A DNA stretch of 64,000 bases from CAZMBI01 sp964564675 (GCA_964564675.1 CAZMBI010000003.1:62001-126000), one strand, 5' to 3'; counted from the stretch's first letter, positions 35,168 through 44,824 are shown. The notes: generated from the letters alone by a model not told the origin. Program-made: numbers and translations.

Positions 35168-38059
35168 ATGTCTGACGATTTGCTCAACGCATCCCATTTA
35201 TATTCCGGAAACGAAGTATTCATAGAAGAGCTCTATCGTCGCTATATTGAAAACGCCTCGCTGGTAGACCCTAGCTGGCAACAGTTTTTCTCAGAAATCG
35301 GACGGGTGTCAGAGGCCAAGCCCAGCTGGGCGGAATCGCACACAGCGGTTATCGGTCAGGTCGGGCCGGAGCGCGCCGAAGCCGATAAAGACAAGCAGCG
35401 TGAAACCAAAACGCCCTCGCCCGAACAGGGGATGACGCATGCCAGCATGCGGGCGCTGATGATGATACACGCGCACCGCGTTCGCGGCCACCTGGCGGCT
35501 AATCTCGATCCGCTCAATCTGGAGACCAAGGAAGCCCACCCCGAACTCGAGCCGGCGACCTATGGCTTTACCGAGGCCGATTATGACCGCGAAATCCAGC
35601 TGGACGGCGTGCTCGGCATGCAGCGCGCTACGCTGCGCGAGATACTCGACACGCTCCGCCACACGTATTGCGATAAAATCGGTGTGGAGTTTATGCATAT
35701 CCAGTACCCGGACCAGAAACAATGGATTCAGGAGCGCATCGAGCGCATGCGCGGCAACCCGAACCTGAGCAAAGACCAGCAAAAACAGGTGCTGGGCGAG
35801 CTGATTGAGGTGGAGGCTTTCGAGGAATTTCTGCAGACCAAATATCCCGGAATGAAGCGCTTTTCCATTCAGGGCGGCGACGCGGTCATTCCCGGCCTTG
35901 AAATGATTCTGGAAACCGCCTCCGACGAAGGCGTGGACGAAATCGTTATCGGCATGCCGCATCGCGGGCGGATGAATGTGCTGACCTCGATTATGGGTAA
36001 GCCCTATTCGGAACTGCTGTCCATTTTCCACGGCAATCTGGATTTTCCCGATTCAGTCAATAGTTCCGGCGATGTAAAATATCACCTGGGCGCGTCGCAT
36101 GATAGGACAATGCCCAACGGTAAACATCTGCACCTGTCGCTGACCGCCAACCCCTCGCATCTGGAGGCGGTCAATCCGGTAGTCTCCGGCAAAGCGCGCG
36201 CCAAGCAGGACCAAAAAGGCGATAAAAACAAATCCCGCGTGATGGCGCTGACCATGCACGGCGATGCCGCCTTTGCCGGTCAGGGGTCGGTGGCGGAGAC
36301 CTTATCACTTTCCGAGCTGCGCGGTTATCGCACGGGCGGCACAGTGCATGTCATCGTCAATAACCAGATCGGTTTTACCACAGCGCCCAAATATGCCCGT
36401 TTCACGCCATACCCTTCCGATGTTGCGAAAATGGTGCAGGCGCCGATTTTCCATGTCAATGGTGACGATCCGGAGGCGGTGGCGGTGTGCTGTAAGCTGG
36501 CCACCGAGTTTCGCCAGCAATTCAAGCGCGACGTGGTGATCGATGTGTTCTGTTATCGCCGCTACGGCCATAACGAAGGCGATGAGCCGATGTTTACCCA
36601 GCCGCTGATGTATAAGGCGATTGCTGAGCATCGCTCCCCGGCGAAAATCTATGCCGATCGACTGGTGGCCAACGGCGTGATCTCCCGCGATTATGTCGAT
36701 CAACAATACAGGCAGTTCAATCGCCATTTTGAAGAAGCGTTTGAATCTGGCAGGCAGTATATCCCCAACAAAGCCAACTGGCTGGAGGGGAAATGGTCGG
36801 GCATGAGCCGTCCGGAAGAGGGCGTGAAGCCCGAAGTCGATACCGGCGTGGCGCGCGAGACGCTGCAGGCGCTGGGCAAAAGACTGACCGAAACCCCGGA
36901 CGGCTTTAACCTGCACCGTAAGATCGGGCGCCAATTAAAAACTAAGCGGGAAATGATTGAAACCGGCAAGAACCTTGACTGGTCAATGGGTGAGACGCTG
37001 GCCTATGCCACCCTCCTTCAGGAAGGCTACCCGGTGCGCCTGTCGGGTCAGGATTCCGAACGCGGCACGTTTTCGCACCGCCACTCGGTGCTGGTCGATC
37101 AGGAAACGGAGGCGCGCTATGTGCCGCTCAATAATCTGGGCGGCGAGCAGGCGCATTACGAAGTCATCAACAGTTCCTTATCCGAGCTGGCCATTTTGGG
37201 TTTTGAGTACGGTTATTCACTGGCCGAGCCGGATTCGCTGGTGATCTGGGAGGCGCAGTTCGGCGATTTTGTCAACGGCGGGCAGATGATTATCGATCAG
37301 TTTATCTGTTCGGGCGAGATCAAGTGGCTGCGTATGTGCGGGCTGGTGATGTTGCTGCCGCACGGCTATGAAGGGCAGGGGCCGGAGCACAGCTCGGCGC
37401 GGCTGGAGCGTTTCCTGCAGCTGTGCGGCGAGGATAATATGCAGGTGGTCAATTGCACCACGCCGGCCAATTTTTTCCACGCCCTGCGCCGCCAGCTTCA
37501 TCGCAAATTCCGCAAGCCGCTGGTGGTGATGACGCCGAAATCACTTCTGCGCCATAAGCTGTGCGTTTCACAGCTCGACGAATTTGAACCGGGCGGCAGT
37601 TTTCAGCGCATCTTCCCCGAAGTCGATGCCTTGACGGCGGATAAAAAAGTCAGCAAGCTGATCTTTACCAGCGGCAAGGTCTATTATGACCTGCTCGAGG
37701 CGCGTCGCGAGCGCGAGATCATGGATCAGGCTATTGTGCGCATCGAACAATACTATCCCTTCCCGTCGGCGGACGTGGCGGAACAGATGAAGCGCTATCC
37801 CAACGCTGAGATCATCTGGGCGCAAGAAGAACCGAAAAACATGGGCGCGTGGAACTTTGTGCGCGAATGGTTTGAAAATGAAATGGATAAACAACATCGC
37901 GGACCGCGTCTGCGCTATGTCGGCCGGCCGGTAGCGGCTTCACCGGCGGCGGGCTACCTAAAAATTCACAGCGCCGAGCAGCAGCGGCTGATCGACGAGG
38001 CGCTGGAGCCGGTCAAAGCAAACGGCGGCAAATCAAAAAAGCAGCAAAAAGCCTCATAA
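35168..38059 (+). CDS. sucA: 2-Oxoglutarate dehydrogenase E1 component
   Basis: ThDP-dependent decarboxylase of the 2-oxoglutarate dehydrogenase complex. At 963 residues it is full length. The N-terminus (SGNEVFIEELYRRYIENAS) is the E2-docking segment, MPHRGRMNVL and HLSLTANPSHLEAVNPVV are active-site blocks, and HVNGDDPEAV is the ThDP-binding motif. The C-terminus runs into a short Lys/Gln tail (GGKSKKQQKAS). It lies in the order sucA-sucB-lpdA, so all three complex components come from one locus. Confidence 0.98.
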   Translation: MSDDLLNASHLYSGNEVFIEELYRRYIENASLVDPSWQQFFSEIGRVSEAKPSWAESHTAVIGQVGPERAEADKDKQRETKTPSPEQGMTHASMRALMMIHAHRVRGHLAANLDPLNLETKEAHPELEPATYGFTEADYDREIQLDGVLGMQRATLREILDTLRHTYCDKIGVEFMHIQYPDQKQWIQERIERMRGNPNLSKDQQKQVLGELIEVEAFEEFLQTKYPGMKRFSIQGGDAVIPGLEMILETASDEGVDEIVIGMPHRGRMNVLTSIMGKPYSELLSIFHGNLDFPDSVNSSGDVKYHLGASHDRTMPNGKHLHLSLTANPSHLEAVNPVVSGKARAKQDQKGDKNKSRVMALTMHGDAAFAGQGSVAETLSLSELRGYRTGGTVHVIVNNQIGFTTAPKYARFTPYPSDVAKMVQAPIFHVNGDDPEAVAVCCKLATEFRQQFKRDVVIDVFCYRRYGHNEGDEPMFTQPLMYKAIAEHRSPAKIYADRLVANGVISRDYVDQQYRQFNRHFEEAFESGRQYIPNKANWLEGKWSGMSRPEEGVKPEVDTGVARETLQALGKRLTETPDGFNLHRKIGRQLKTKREMIETGKNLDWSMGETLAYATLLQEGYPVRLSGQDSERGTFSHRHSVLVDQETEARYVPLNNLGGEQAHYEVINSSLSELAILGFEYGYSLAEPDSLVIWEAQFGDFVNGGQMIIDQFICSGEIKWLRMCGLVMLLPHGYEGQGPEHSSARLERFLQLCGEDNMQVVNCTTPANFFHALRRQLHRKFRKPLVVMTPKSLLRHKLCVSQLDEFEPGGSFQRIFPEVDALTADKKVSKLIFTSGKVYYDLLEARREREIMDQAIVRIEQYYPFPSADVAEQMKRYPNAEIIWAQEEPKNMGAWNFVREWFENEMDKQHRGPRLRYVGRPVAASPAAGYLKIHSAEQQRLIDEALEPVKANGGKSKKQQKAS

Positions 38060-38085
38060 GTTGAATCGCAGCACAGGAGAGTAGC

Positions 38086-39342
38086 ATGTCTGAATCCATC
38101 ATCGTTCCCTCGCTCGGGGAATCGGTATCCGAAGCCACCGTCGCCAAATGGTTTAAACAGGTAGGAGAGCGGGTCGAGCAGGATGAGCCGATTGTCGAGC
38201 TTGAAACCGACAAGGTGACGCTGGAGGTCAATGCCCCGGCCGCCGGCGTGATTAAGGAAATCATCGCCAATGTCGATGAGACGGTCGAGGTCGGCGCGAC
38301 GTTGGGTCATATCGAAGCGGGGGCGCAGGCCAGCGCCAATAGCGACGGCAAGCAAGCAGACGATAAAAAGGCCAAGGACGAGCCTAAAAAAGACAGTGAG
38401 GCGGAGGCGCAAAAGCAAGAAGAAAGCAAATCGCAGCCGAAACAGGAGGAGCCGGCCAAAGGTAAGGGATCGGAGCCTTCCGGCAAGGAGTCCGGCCCGG
38501 CCGTGAACAAACTGCTGGCTGAAAACCAGCAGGTAAAGGCCTCGAACGTGCCGGCTACCGGTAAGGATGGCCGCCACACCAAGGGTGATATTCTCTCCGC
38601 CATAGAGGAGGGCGATGGCATGGCTGTCAGCCCGGCGCAGGGCCCGCGCGAGGAGCGAGTGAAAATGAGCAAGCTGCGCCAGGTCATCGCCAAGCGTCTG
38701 AAAGAGTCGCAAAACACGGCGGCGATTTTGACCACGTTCAACGAAATCGACATGAGCAACGTGATGGCGTTGCGCAGCGAATATAAAGACGATTTCGAGA
38801 AAAAGCACGGCGTGCGGCTGGGCTTTATGGGCTTTTTCGTCAAGGCTGCGGTCAATGCCCTCAAGCAGATTCCGGAAGTTAATTCCGAAATCGACGGCGA
38901 TGAGGTGGTCTATAAGAATTATTACGACATCGGTGTGGCCGTAGGCACGCCCCAGGGGCTCGTGGTGCCGGTAATTCGCGATTGTGACAAGAAAACCCTG
39001 GCCCAGATCGAAGCGGAAATTAACGAGAAAGCCAACAAGGCGCGCGAGGGTACGCTGTCGATGAACGAACTGTCCGGCGGCACCTTTACCGTTTCCAACG
39101 GCGGGGTCTATGGCTCGCTGATGTCCACGCCCATCATCAATCCGCCGCAATCGGGTATTCTCGGCATGCATAAAACCGAGAAACGGCCGGTGGTGGTGGA
39201 TGATGAAATCGTTATCCGACCGATGATGTATGTCGCGTTGTCCTACGATCACCGCATTGTCGACGGCCGCGAGTCGGTGACGTTTCTGGTCAAGGTGAAA
39301 CAGGCCATTGAAGACCCGCGGCGGCTGTTGCTGGGACTGTAA
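38086..39342 (+). CDS. sucB: Dihydrolipoyl succinyltransferase (E2 of 2-oxoglutarate dehydrogenase)
   Basis: Core acyltransferase of the complex. One lipoyl domain (1-78) carries the lipoylated K43 in ETDKVTLEV; a charged linker (about 80-138, almost only Lys, Glu, Gln, Asp and Ser) leads to the peripheral E3-binding domain (GPAVNKLLAENQQVKASNVP) and the catalytic domain with His in SYDHRIVDGRESV. At 418 residues it has the normal size. Directly after its stop the last 12 bases are almost repeated (GGGACTGTAAT twice), a small tandem duplication. Confidence 0.97.
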   Translation: MSESIIVPSLGESVSEATVAKWFKQVGERVEQDEPIVELETDKVTLEVNAPAAGVIKEIIANVDETVEVGATLGHIEAGAQASANSDGKQADDKKAKDEPKKDSEAEAQKQEESKSQPKQEEPAKGKGSEPSGKESGPAVNKLLAENQQVKASNVPATGKDGRHTKGDILSAIEEGDGMAVSPAQGPREERVKMSKLRQVIAKRLKESQNTAAILTTFNEIDMSNVMALRSEYKDDFEKKHGVRLGFMGFFVKAAVNALKQIPEVNSEIDGDEVVYKNYYDIGVAVGTPQGLVVPVIRDCDKKTLAQIEAEINEKANKAREGTLSMNELSGGTFTVSNGGVYGSLMSTPIINPPQSGILGMHKTEKRPVVVDDEIVIRPMMYVALSYDHRIVDGRESVTFLVKVKQAIEDPRRLLLGL

Positions 39343-39427
39343 TTGGGACTGTAATATGGTGCTGATGCATCAAAATATTATCTCTAAACGCGACGCGGTT
39401 ATGCAGGTGTAGAAAAGGAGACGCATA

Positions 39428-40813
39428 ATGACCGATTATGATTTGATGGTGATTGGCGGCGGGCCCGGAGGCTATGTCTGTGCCATTCGCGCAGCCCAGC
39501 TGGGGTTTAAGGTGGCCTGTGTGGAAAAGCGCGGCGCGCTGGGCGGCACCTGCCTGAATGTCGGCTGTATCCCGTCGAAAGCGCTACTCAATATTTCCGA
39601 AAAATATGAAGAGGCGCATCATCATTATGCCGATTTGGGCATCGAGGCCAATCCGTCGCTCAATCTCAAACAGATGATGGCCAAAAAAGACGAAATCGTG
39701 CAGGGGCTGACCAACGGCATCGAGATGCTGTTTCAGAAAAACAAGGTGGACTATATCACGGGCCACGGCACCATCACCGGGCAGCGGGAAGTCACGGTCG
39801 GTGATAACGCCTACCAGGCCGAACGGATTGTGATTGCCACCGGCTCGGATGTTATGCCCCTGCCCGGCGTGAGCATTGACGAAAAACAGATCGTCACCTC
39901 CACCGGCGCGCTGGAACTATCAAAAGTGCCCAAGGATATGGTGGTCATCGGCGGCGGCTATATCGGGCTTGAGATGGGCTCGGTCTGGCGCCGGCTGGGT
40001 GCCAATGTCACGGTGGTTGAGTTTTTAGACCGCATCACGCCGGGCATGGATAGCGAGGTCGCCAGGCAGTTCCAGAAGATTCTCGAAAAACAGGGCATGG
40101 CGTTTAAGCTGGGTTACAAAGTCACCGGCGCCAAGCCGGGCAAGGGGGGCGTTACCCTGACCATGGAGCCGGCAAAAGGTGGCAAGGCCGAAGAAATCAA
40201 AACCGACGTGGTGCTGGTGTCTATCGGCCGCAAACCCTATACCGACAATCTCGGACTGGACACCGTCGGCGTGGCCTGCGACGAGCGCGGCCGCGTCCAT
40301 GTTGACGCGCACTGGTGCACCAATGTGCCTGGCATCTATGCCATCGGCGACGTTATCGCCGGGCCGATGCTCGCACATAAGGCCGAAGAGGAGGGTGTGG
40401 CGGTGGCCGAGCATCTCGCCGGACAATATGGCCACGTGAATTATGAGGCCATTCCCGGCGTGATTTATACCTGGCCGGAAATCGCCAATCTGGGCCAAAG
40501 CGAGGAACAGCTGAAGGAAGCGGGCGTGGAGTATAAGGTCGGCAAGTTTCCCTTTGCCGCTAACAGCCGTGCGCGCGCGGTGGCGCAAACCGACGGCTTC
40601 GTCAAGATTCTGGCCGATGCCAAAACCGACCGCGTGCTGGGTGTGCATATCATCGGGCCGGATGCCGGTACGCTGATTCACGAATGCTGCGTAGCGATGG
40701 AATTCGGCGCATCCTCCGAGGATATTGCGCGCACCTGCCATGCGCATCCGACGCTTAACGAGGCCGTGAAAGAAGCCGCCCTGGCGGTCGAAAAGCGCCA
40801 GATTCACGCATAA
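39428..40813 (+). CDS. lpdA: Dihydrolipoyl dehydrogenase
   Basis: Flavoprotein E3, which reoxidises the lipoyl arm with NAD. The 461 residues contain the FAD motif GGGPGGYVCA, the redox pair C42 and C47 in GGTCLNVGCIPSK, the NAD motif GGGYIGLEMG and the catalytic HAHPTLNE near the C-terminus. A strong ribosome site (AAAAGGAGA) precedes it. It is downstream of sucB and probably serves the 2-oxoglutarate complex, though E3 is often shared. It converges on icd across 22 bases. Confidence 0.97.
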   Translation: MTDYDLMVIGGGPGGYVCAIRAAQLGFKVACVEKRGALGGTCLNVGCIPSKALLNISEKYEEAHHHYADLGIEANPSLNLKQMMAKKDEIVQGLTNGIEMLFQKNKVDYITGHGTITGQREVTVGDNAYQAERIVIATGSDVMPLPGVSIDEKQIVTSTGALELSKVPKDMVVIGGGYIGLEMGSVWRRLGANVTVVEFLDRITPGMDSEVARQFQKILEKQGMAFKLGYKVTGAKPGKGGVTLTMEPAKGGKAEEIKTDVVLVSIGRKPYTDNLGLDTVGVACDERGRVHVDAHWCTNVPGIYAIGDVIAGPMLAHKAEEEGVAVAEHLAGQYGHVNYEAIPGVIYTWPEIANLGQSEEQLKEAGVEYKVGKFPFAANSRARAVAQTDGFVKILADAKTDRVLGVHIIGPDAGTLIHECCVAMEFGASSEDIARTCHAHPTLNEAVKEAALAVEKRQIHA

Positions 40814-40835
40814 TTTTCAGTTAGTACTACAGGGC

Positions 40836-42077
40836 CTAAGATGCGGCGCGGGCGAGCGCCGGATTCATCTCCTTGGCCAGCCGGTCGGCAACCAGTTCCA
40901 TGAACTGATCGGTCGTCAGCCAAGGATGGTCGTCATGGATCAGCAACGCAAGGTCTTTGGTCATATCGCCGGCCTCCACGGTTTCCACCGTCACCCGCTC
41001 GAGCGTCTCGGCAAAGCCGATCAGGTCGCGATTGTCATCGAACTGCCCGCGATAGCGCAACCCCTGCGTCCAGGCGAAAATCGAGGCGATGGGATTGGTC
41101 GAGGTCGGCTGGCCTTGTTTCCACTGCCGGTAATGGCGGGTGACGGTGCCGTGCGCGGCTTCGGTTTCCACCGTGCCGCCATCGGGCGTAAGCAGCACCG
41201 AGGTCATCAGCCCCAGCGAGCCGAAGCCCTGGGCGACCACATCGGACTGCACGTCGCCGTCATAATTCTTGCACGCCCAGACAAACCCGCCTTCGGATTT
41301 GATGGCATAGGCCACCAGATCATCGATCAGGCGGTGTTCATACGCTAGTCCGTGCGCCTCGAACCGGGATTTGAACTCCTGCTCATATACGCGCTGGAAG
41401 ATGTCCTTAAAGCGGCCGTCATAGGTTTTGAGGATGGTGTTTTTGGTCGAAAGATAGACTGGATAGCCCTCATTCAGCCCATAATTAAAGCAGGCGCGGG
41501 CGAAGCCGGCGATCGAATCCTCGAGGTTATACATGCTCATCGCCACACCGGCGCCTTCGAACTCGTGCACGGTCTGTGTCACGGGCTCGCCGCCGCCCTT
41601 GGGCGTAAAGGTGAGCTGCAGCGTGCCCGGCCCGTCGATATGCATCTCGGTGGCGCGGTATTGATCGCCGAAGGCATGGCGGCCGACGATGATCGGATTT
41701 TCCCAGCCTGGCACATAGCGCGGGATATTCTCGCAGATGATCGGCGCGCGGAAGATAGTGCCGCCCAGAACATTGCGTATGGTGCCGTTGGGCGAGCGCC
41801 ACATTTTCTTCAACCCGAATTCCTCCACCCGCGCTTCATCGGGGGTGATGGTGGCGCATTTGACGCCGACGCCATAGCGCTTGATCGCCAGGGCGGCGTC
41901 TTCGGTGACCTGATCGTCGGTGTCGTCTCGATGCTTGATCGACAGGTCGTAATATTCGAGATCAATATCGAGATAGGGCAGAATCAGCTGTGATTTGATC
42001 TTGGCCCAGATGACGCGGGTCATTTCATCGCCATCAAGCTCAACAACGGGGGTGGATACGGGGATTTTGCGTGTCAT
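40836..42077 (-). CDS. icd: NADP-dependent isocitrate dehydrogenase (eukaryote-like type)
   Basis: Oxidative decarboxylation of isocitrate to 2-oxoglutarate, feeding the SucAB-LpdA complex encoded next to it. The 413 residues are of the dimeric type found in mitochondria and alphaproteobacteria: VVELDGDEMTRVIW, the substrate motif SPNGTIRNVLGGT, and YDGDVQSDVVAQGFGSLGLM. It is on minus, convergent with lpdA, and therefore not in the same operon as the other TCA genes. Confidence 0.96.
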   Translation of the reverse strand: MTRKIPVSTPVVELDGDEMTRVIWAKIKSQLILPYLDIDLEYYDLSIKHRDDTDDQVTEDAALAIKRYGVGVKCATITPDEARVEEFGLKKMWRSPNGTIRNVLGGTIFRAPIICENIPRYVPGWENPIIVGRHAFGDQYRATEMHIDGPGTLQLTFTPKGGGEPVTQTVHEFEGAGVAMSMYNLEDSIAGFARACFNYGLNEGYPVYLSTKNTILKTYDGRFKDIFQRVYEQEFKSRFEAHGLAYEHRLIDDLVAYAIKSEGGFVWACKNYDGDVQSDVVAQGFGSLGLMTSVLLTPDGGTVETEAAHGTVTRHYRQWKQGQPTSTNPIASIFAWTQGLRYRGQFDDNRDLIGFAETLERVTVETVEAGDMTKDLALLIHDDHPWLTTDQFMELVADRLAKEMNPALARAAS

Positions 42078-42288
42078 ATGCTGCCTCGCCAGTTTGTCGC
42101 AATGTTATTTCATCTTAAGAACCACCCACTATAGCCCGGGCAAGGGGGCAGAAGCAATATGCGGCGCAGCACGCCACATGCTGCAGCGCAGCGAGGGCGC
42201 GGCTTTGCTGGGATAAAAGCGTGGGATTTAACACAAATACGCGTGATTTGCCCGCAAAGCCAGACGCCCGGATGCGGGGCGGGCGATC

Positions 42289-42317
42289 TCTACATGACGC
42301 AACCGCTGCGTTATACT
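42289..42317 (+). promoter_or_regulatory. Candidate promoter of tRNA-Arg
   Basis: TCTACA (42289-42294) and TATACT (42312-42317) with 17 bases between, ending 24 bases before the tRNA. The -10 is good, the -35 weak. Confidence 0.5.
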
Positions 42318-42341
42318 ATAACTGAGCAAGCCATACGAACC

Positions 42342-42418
42342 GGCCCCGTAGCTCAGCCGGATAGAGCGACGGATTCCTAATCCGTAGGTCGTGGGTTCGA
42401 ATCCCGCCGGGGCCACCA
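42342..42418 (+). tRNA. tRNA-Arg (anticodon CCT)
   Basis: A complete 77-base cloverleaf. The acceptor stem GGCCCCG pairs with CGGGGCC, the D-arm contains AGCTC...GAGC, the anticodon stem ACGGA/TCCGT holds the loop TTCCTAA, giving anticodon CCT for AGG codons, and the T-arm is GTGGGTTCGAATCCCGC. The 3' CCA is encoded. No integrase or duplicated tRNA end is seen near it, so it is not visibly used as an attachment site. Confidence 0.97.
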
Positions 42419-42460
42419 TTAAGTGCTGTTATCAATGGCAAATTTCTTTATAATCTCCCC

Positions 42461-43411
42461 ATGTTCCGCAAGCGTAAACAAACCACGCCGCCGCTTATGC
42501 GCACGGCGATCATATTGTTTATCATCTGGGCGGCAGTGGTCGGCTATCGCAACGAGCAGCGCGCCGATCAGGGCGATCCCGACGCGGTGAGCCTTAAGCG
42601 TTATGAAGTCATCCAGGAATTCAGCGATATTGACCGCTGGATGCGCATCGCCAACCCAGATTATAACCGCACCATCGAGGTGCAGGAACTCAAACCCGGC
42701 AGCGGCGACAAGGCCGCCTGCGGCCAGCGTGTCACGCTGGAAATTCATGCCCTGCCGCTGGAGGGCCAGACATTGCGGTCCGAGTGGCAGCCGCAAAAAC
42801 CGGTGCGCTTTACCATCGGCCGCGGCGAGGTGATCGAGGCGTGGGACCGCGGCGTGCGCGGCATGCAGCTGGGCGGTGTGCGGCGGGTGATCGCCGGTGC
42901 GCGCACACTGGACCCGGACAATACCGATATCGACGCCAGGCCGACGGTCTTTGACTTCAAGCTGAAAGCGCTTGAGCCGCAGGCTACCGCCGAAGGGTCG
43001 GATTTTTATTATCAGATTCTCAATCCGGGCGTGGAGGATCGCCAGTTCGCTCTGCCGTTTAGCTGCGGCGGGCGGGCGGCGGTGCGGGTGATCAGTATGG
43101 AAAGCGCGGACGGCGCCCTGCTGTATGAAGGCGGGCCGGAAGATATCGAGCGCTTCACCTTAAGCAGCGGGATTTACGGCCACGGCTTTGACCGCGGGCT
43201 GATCGGCATGTATGCCGCAGAAATCCGCCGCCTGTCCATTCCGCCGGCCTATCAGCCGCAGGGTGAGAGCCCCCTGCCTTTCCCCAGGGATAAATTGGTG
43301 ATTGTCGAAGTCCAGCGCGTTCCCTACAAGGAAGAAGTACCCACTGACATGTCATTGCCCGACGTACCTGAATTGCCGGATGATGGCCAAGCGCAAGGAG
43401 ATAACCCATGA
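42461..43411 (+). CDS. FKBP-type peptidyl-prolyl isomerase with two FKBP-like domains
   Basis: A 316-residue envelope protein. After one N-terminal membrane helix (RTAIILFIIWAAVVGY, about 14-29) comes an FKBP domain (about 72-170, with RFTIGRGEVIEAWDRGVRGM and RRVIAGARTLDP) and a second, more divergent FKBP-like region (about 205-300, with GHGFDRGLIGMYAAEIRRLS). The first keeps the typical core; the second has lost several of the usual pocket residues, so it may be structural. The helix has no clear cleavage site, so a membrane anchor with periplasmic domains is likely. It overlaps the aminotransferase start by 4 bases. Confidence 0.85.
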   Translation: MFRKRKQTTPPLMRTAIILFIIWAAVVGYRNEQRADQGDPDAVSLKRYEVIQEFSDIDRWMRIANPDYNRTIEVQELKPGSGDKAACGQRVTLEIHALPLEGQTLRSEWQPQKPVRFTIGRGEVIEAWDRGVRGMQLGGVRRVIAGARTLDPDNTDIDARPTVFDFKLKALEPQATAEGSDFYYQILNPGVEDRQFALPFSCGGRAAVRVISMESADGALLYEGGPEDIERFTLSSGIYGHGFDRGLIGMYAAEIRRLSIPPAYQPQGESPLPFPRDKLVIVEVQRVPYKEEVPTDMSLPDVPELPDDGQAQGDNP

Positions 43412-44610
43412 GTTTCATAGCCGACCGTCTGCAAGTGATTAAACCGTCGCCGACCATGGCGGTAACCGCCAAGGCCGCCGAACTTAAGGCCGCCGGGCAG
43501 GACGTTATCGGCCTGGCCGCCGGCGAGCCGGATTTCGACACGCCCGATCATATCAAGGCGGCGGCGAAAGCTGCGATCGATGCCGGACAGACCAAATATA
43601 CCCCGGCGGGCGGCACCAAAGCGCTGAAAGATGCAATTTGCGACAAGCTCGCCCGCGATAACGGGCTGAGCTATGATCCGCCGCAAATCGTCGTCGGCAA
43701 CGGCGCCAAGCAGGTGATCTTCAATGCCCTGCTGGCCACGCTCAATCCGGGGGATGAGGTCATCATCCCGGTGCCCTACTGGGTGTCTTATCCCGATATG
43801 GTGCAAATCGCCCAGGGCAGCCCGGTATTTGTCGACTGTCCGGCGGAAACCGGCTTCAAGCTGCAGCCCGAGGCGCTGTCGGAGGCGATTACGCCACAAA
43901 CTAAATGGATCATTCTTAACTCGCCAAGTAACCCGACCGGGGCCGGATACAGCCGCGACGAACTGAAAGCGCTGACCGATATACTGACCGACCACCCGCA
44001 GGTGTGGGTGATGGCGGACGATATTTATGAATATCTGGTCTATGACGGGTTTACGTTTACCACGCCGGCGCAGATCGCCCCCGATCTGTATGCGCGTACG
44101 CTGACGGTCAACGGCGTGTCCAAAGCCTATGCCATGACCGGCTGGCGTATCGGCTATGGCGCAGGGCCGGAAGCGCTGATGAAACAAATCGCCTCCCTGC
44201 AGTCGCACAGTACGTCTAATGCCTGCTCGATTTCTCAGGCGGCCACCGTCGAGGCGCTAAGCGGCAGCCACGAATTTCTGAAAGAGTGGGTACCGGCTTT
44301 CAGGCGGCGGCGCGACCTGGTGGTGGAGCAACTCAATGCCATTGACGGTATACGCTGCGCCACGCCCGAAGGCGCGTTTTACGTGTTTCCCGATTGTTCG
44401 GCCTTTTTCGGCAAACGCACCCCCGGTGGCGAACTGATTGAGGATTCCGTCGGTTTCACCGGCTATCTGCTGGAAGAGGCGCTGTGCGCCGCCGTGGCCG
44501 GCAGCGCCTTCGGCAAGGAGGGGTTTTTCCGTATTTCGTATGCCACCTCCGAGCAGGCCCTGACCACGGCCTGCACACGCATCGCTCAGGCCTGTGCCAA
44601 GTTATCGTAA
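43408..44610 (+). CDS. aatA: Aspartate/aromatic aminotransferase (class I, fold type I)
   Basis: PLP aminotransferase of the I-gamma group (AatA/AspC-like), which typically transfers the amino group between aspartate and 2-oxoglutarate and often accepts prephenate or aromatic substrates. The PLP lysine is K239 in NGVSKAYAMTGWRIGY; AAGEPDFDTPDHIK (37-50), NSPSNPTGAG (171-180) and ADDIYEYLVYDG are family motifs. At 400 residues it is full length. It is coupled to the FKBP gene by overlap. The exact substrate is not shown by sequence. Confidence 0.92.
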   Translation: MSFIADRLQVIKPSPTMAVTAKAAELKAAGQDVIGLAAGEPDFDTPDHIKAAAKAAIDAGQTKYTPAGGTKALKDAICDKLARDNGLSYDPPQIVVGNGAKQVIFNALLATLNPGDEVIIPVPYWVSYPDMVQIAQGSPVFVDCPAETGFKLQPEALSEAITPQTKWIILNSPSNPTGAGYSRDELKALTDILTDHPQVWVMADDIYEYLVYDGFTFTTPAQIAPDLYARTLTVNGVSKAYAMTGWRIGYGAGPEALMKQIASLQSHSTSNACSISQAATVEALSGSHEFLKEWVPAFRRRRDLVVEQLNAIDGIRCATPEGAFYVFPDCSAFFGKRTPGGELIEDSVGFTGYLLEEALCAAVAGSAFGKEGFFRISYATSEQALTTACTRIAQACAKLS

Positions 44611-44824
44611 AAAAGCAAGTATAGCTAACTGACTTTATGCTACGCATAAAGACGCTCGCTACGCGGCGGAATCACGCTCTTGCGAGCGGGCTTCATAGTC
44701 GATTAACAAAGTTAATCGACAATATGAGGAGCGGATCACAATACAGGTCGCGGCCATCGACCTGCGCGATAAATAGTGCGCGTATGAGGTGGCAAAACAC
44801 CGCCTCGAATAACCGGCGTGCATT
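44611..44824. other. Non-coding interval with a series of hairpins
   Basis: No gene is seen. At least five inverted repeats follow one another: 44634-44650 (7-bp stem, loop TAC), 44654-44687 (GCTCGC/GCGAGC), 44698-44720 (10-bp perfect stem GTCGATTAAC, loop AAA), 44744-44764 (CAGGTCG/CGACCTG) and 44786-44806 (7 bp with one G-T pair). Such density is far above the rest of the window. It could be a second structured RNA, the 3' region of the neighbouring transcripts, or REP-like repeats. Confidence 0.6.

Noticed and set aside
37966..39252. A 428-codon minus-strand frame opposite sucB
   Set aside because: Shadow frame produced by third-position GC bias in sucB; no ribosome site, no recognisable domain.
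42342..42418. tRNA-Arg as an integration site for a genomic island
   Set aside because: The flanking genes are ordinary core genes, no integrase is present and the tRNA 3' end is not repeated nearby.
42228..42419. A minus-strand frame reading APAGFEPTTYGLGIRRSIRL
   Set aside because: This is the well-known spurious translation of the tRNA-Arg gene on the opposite strand.
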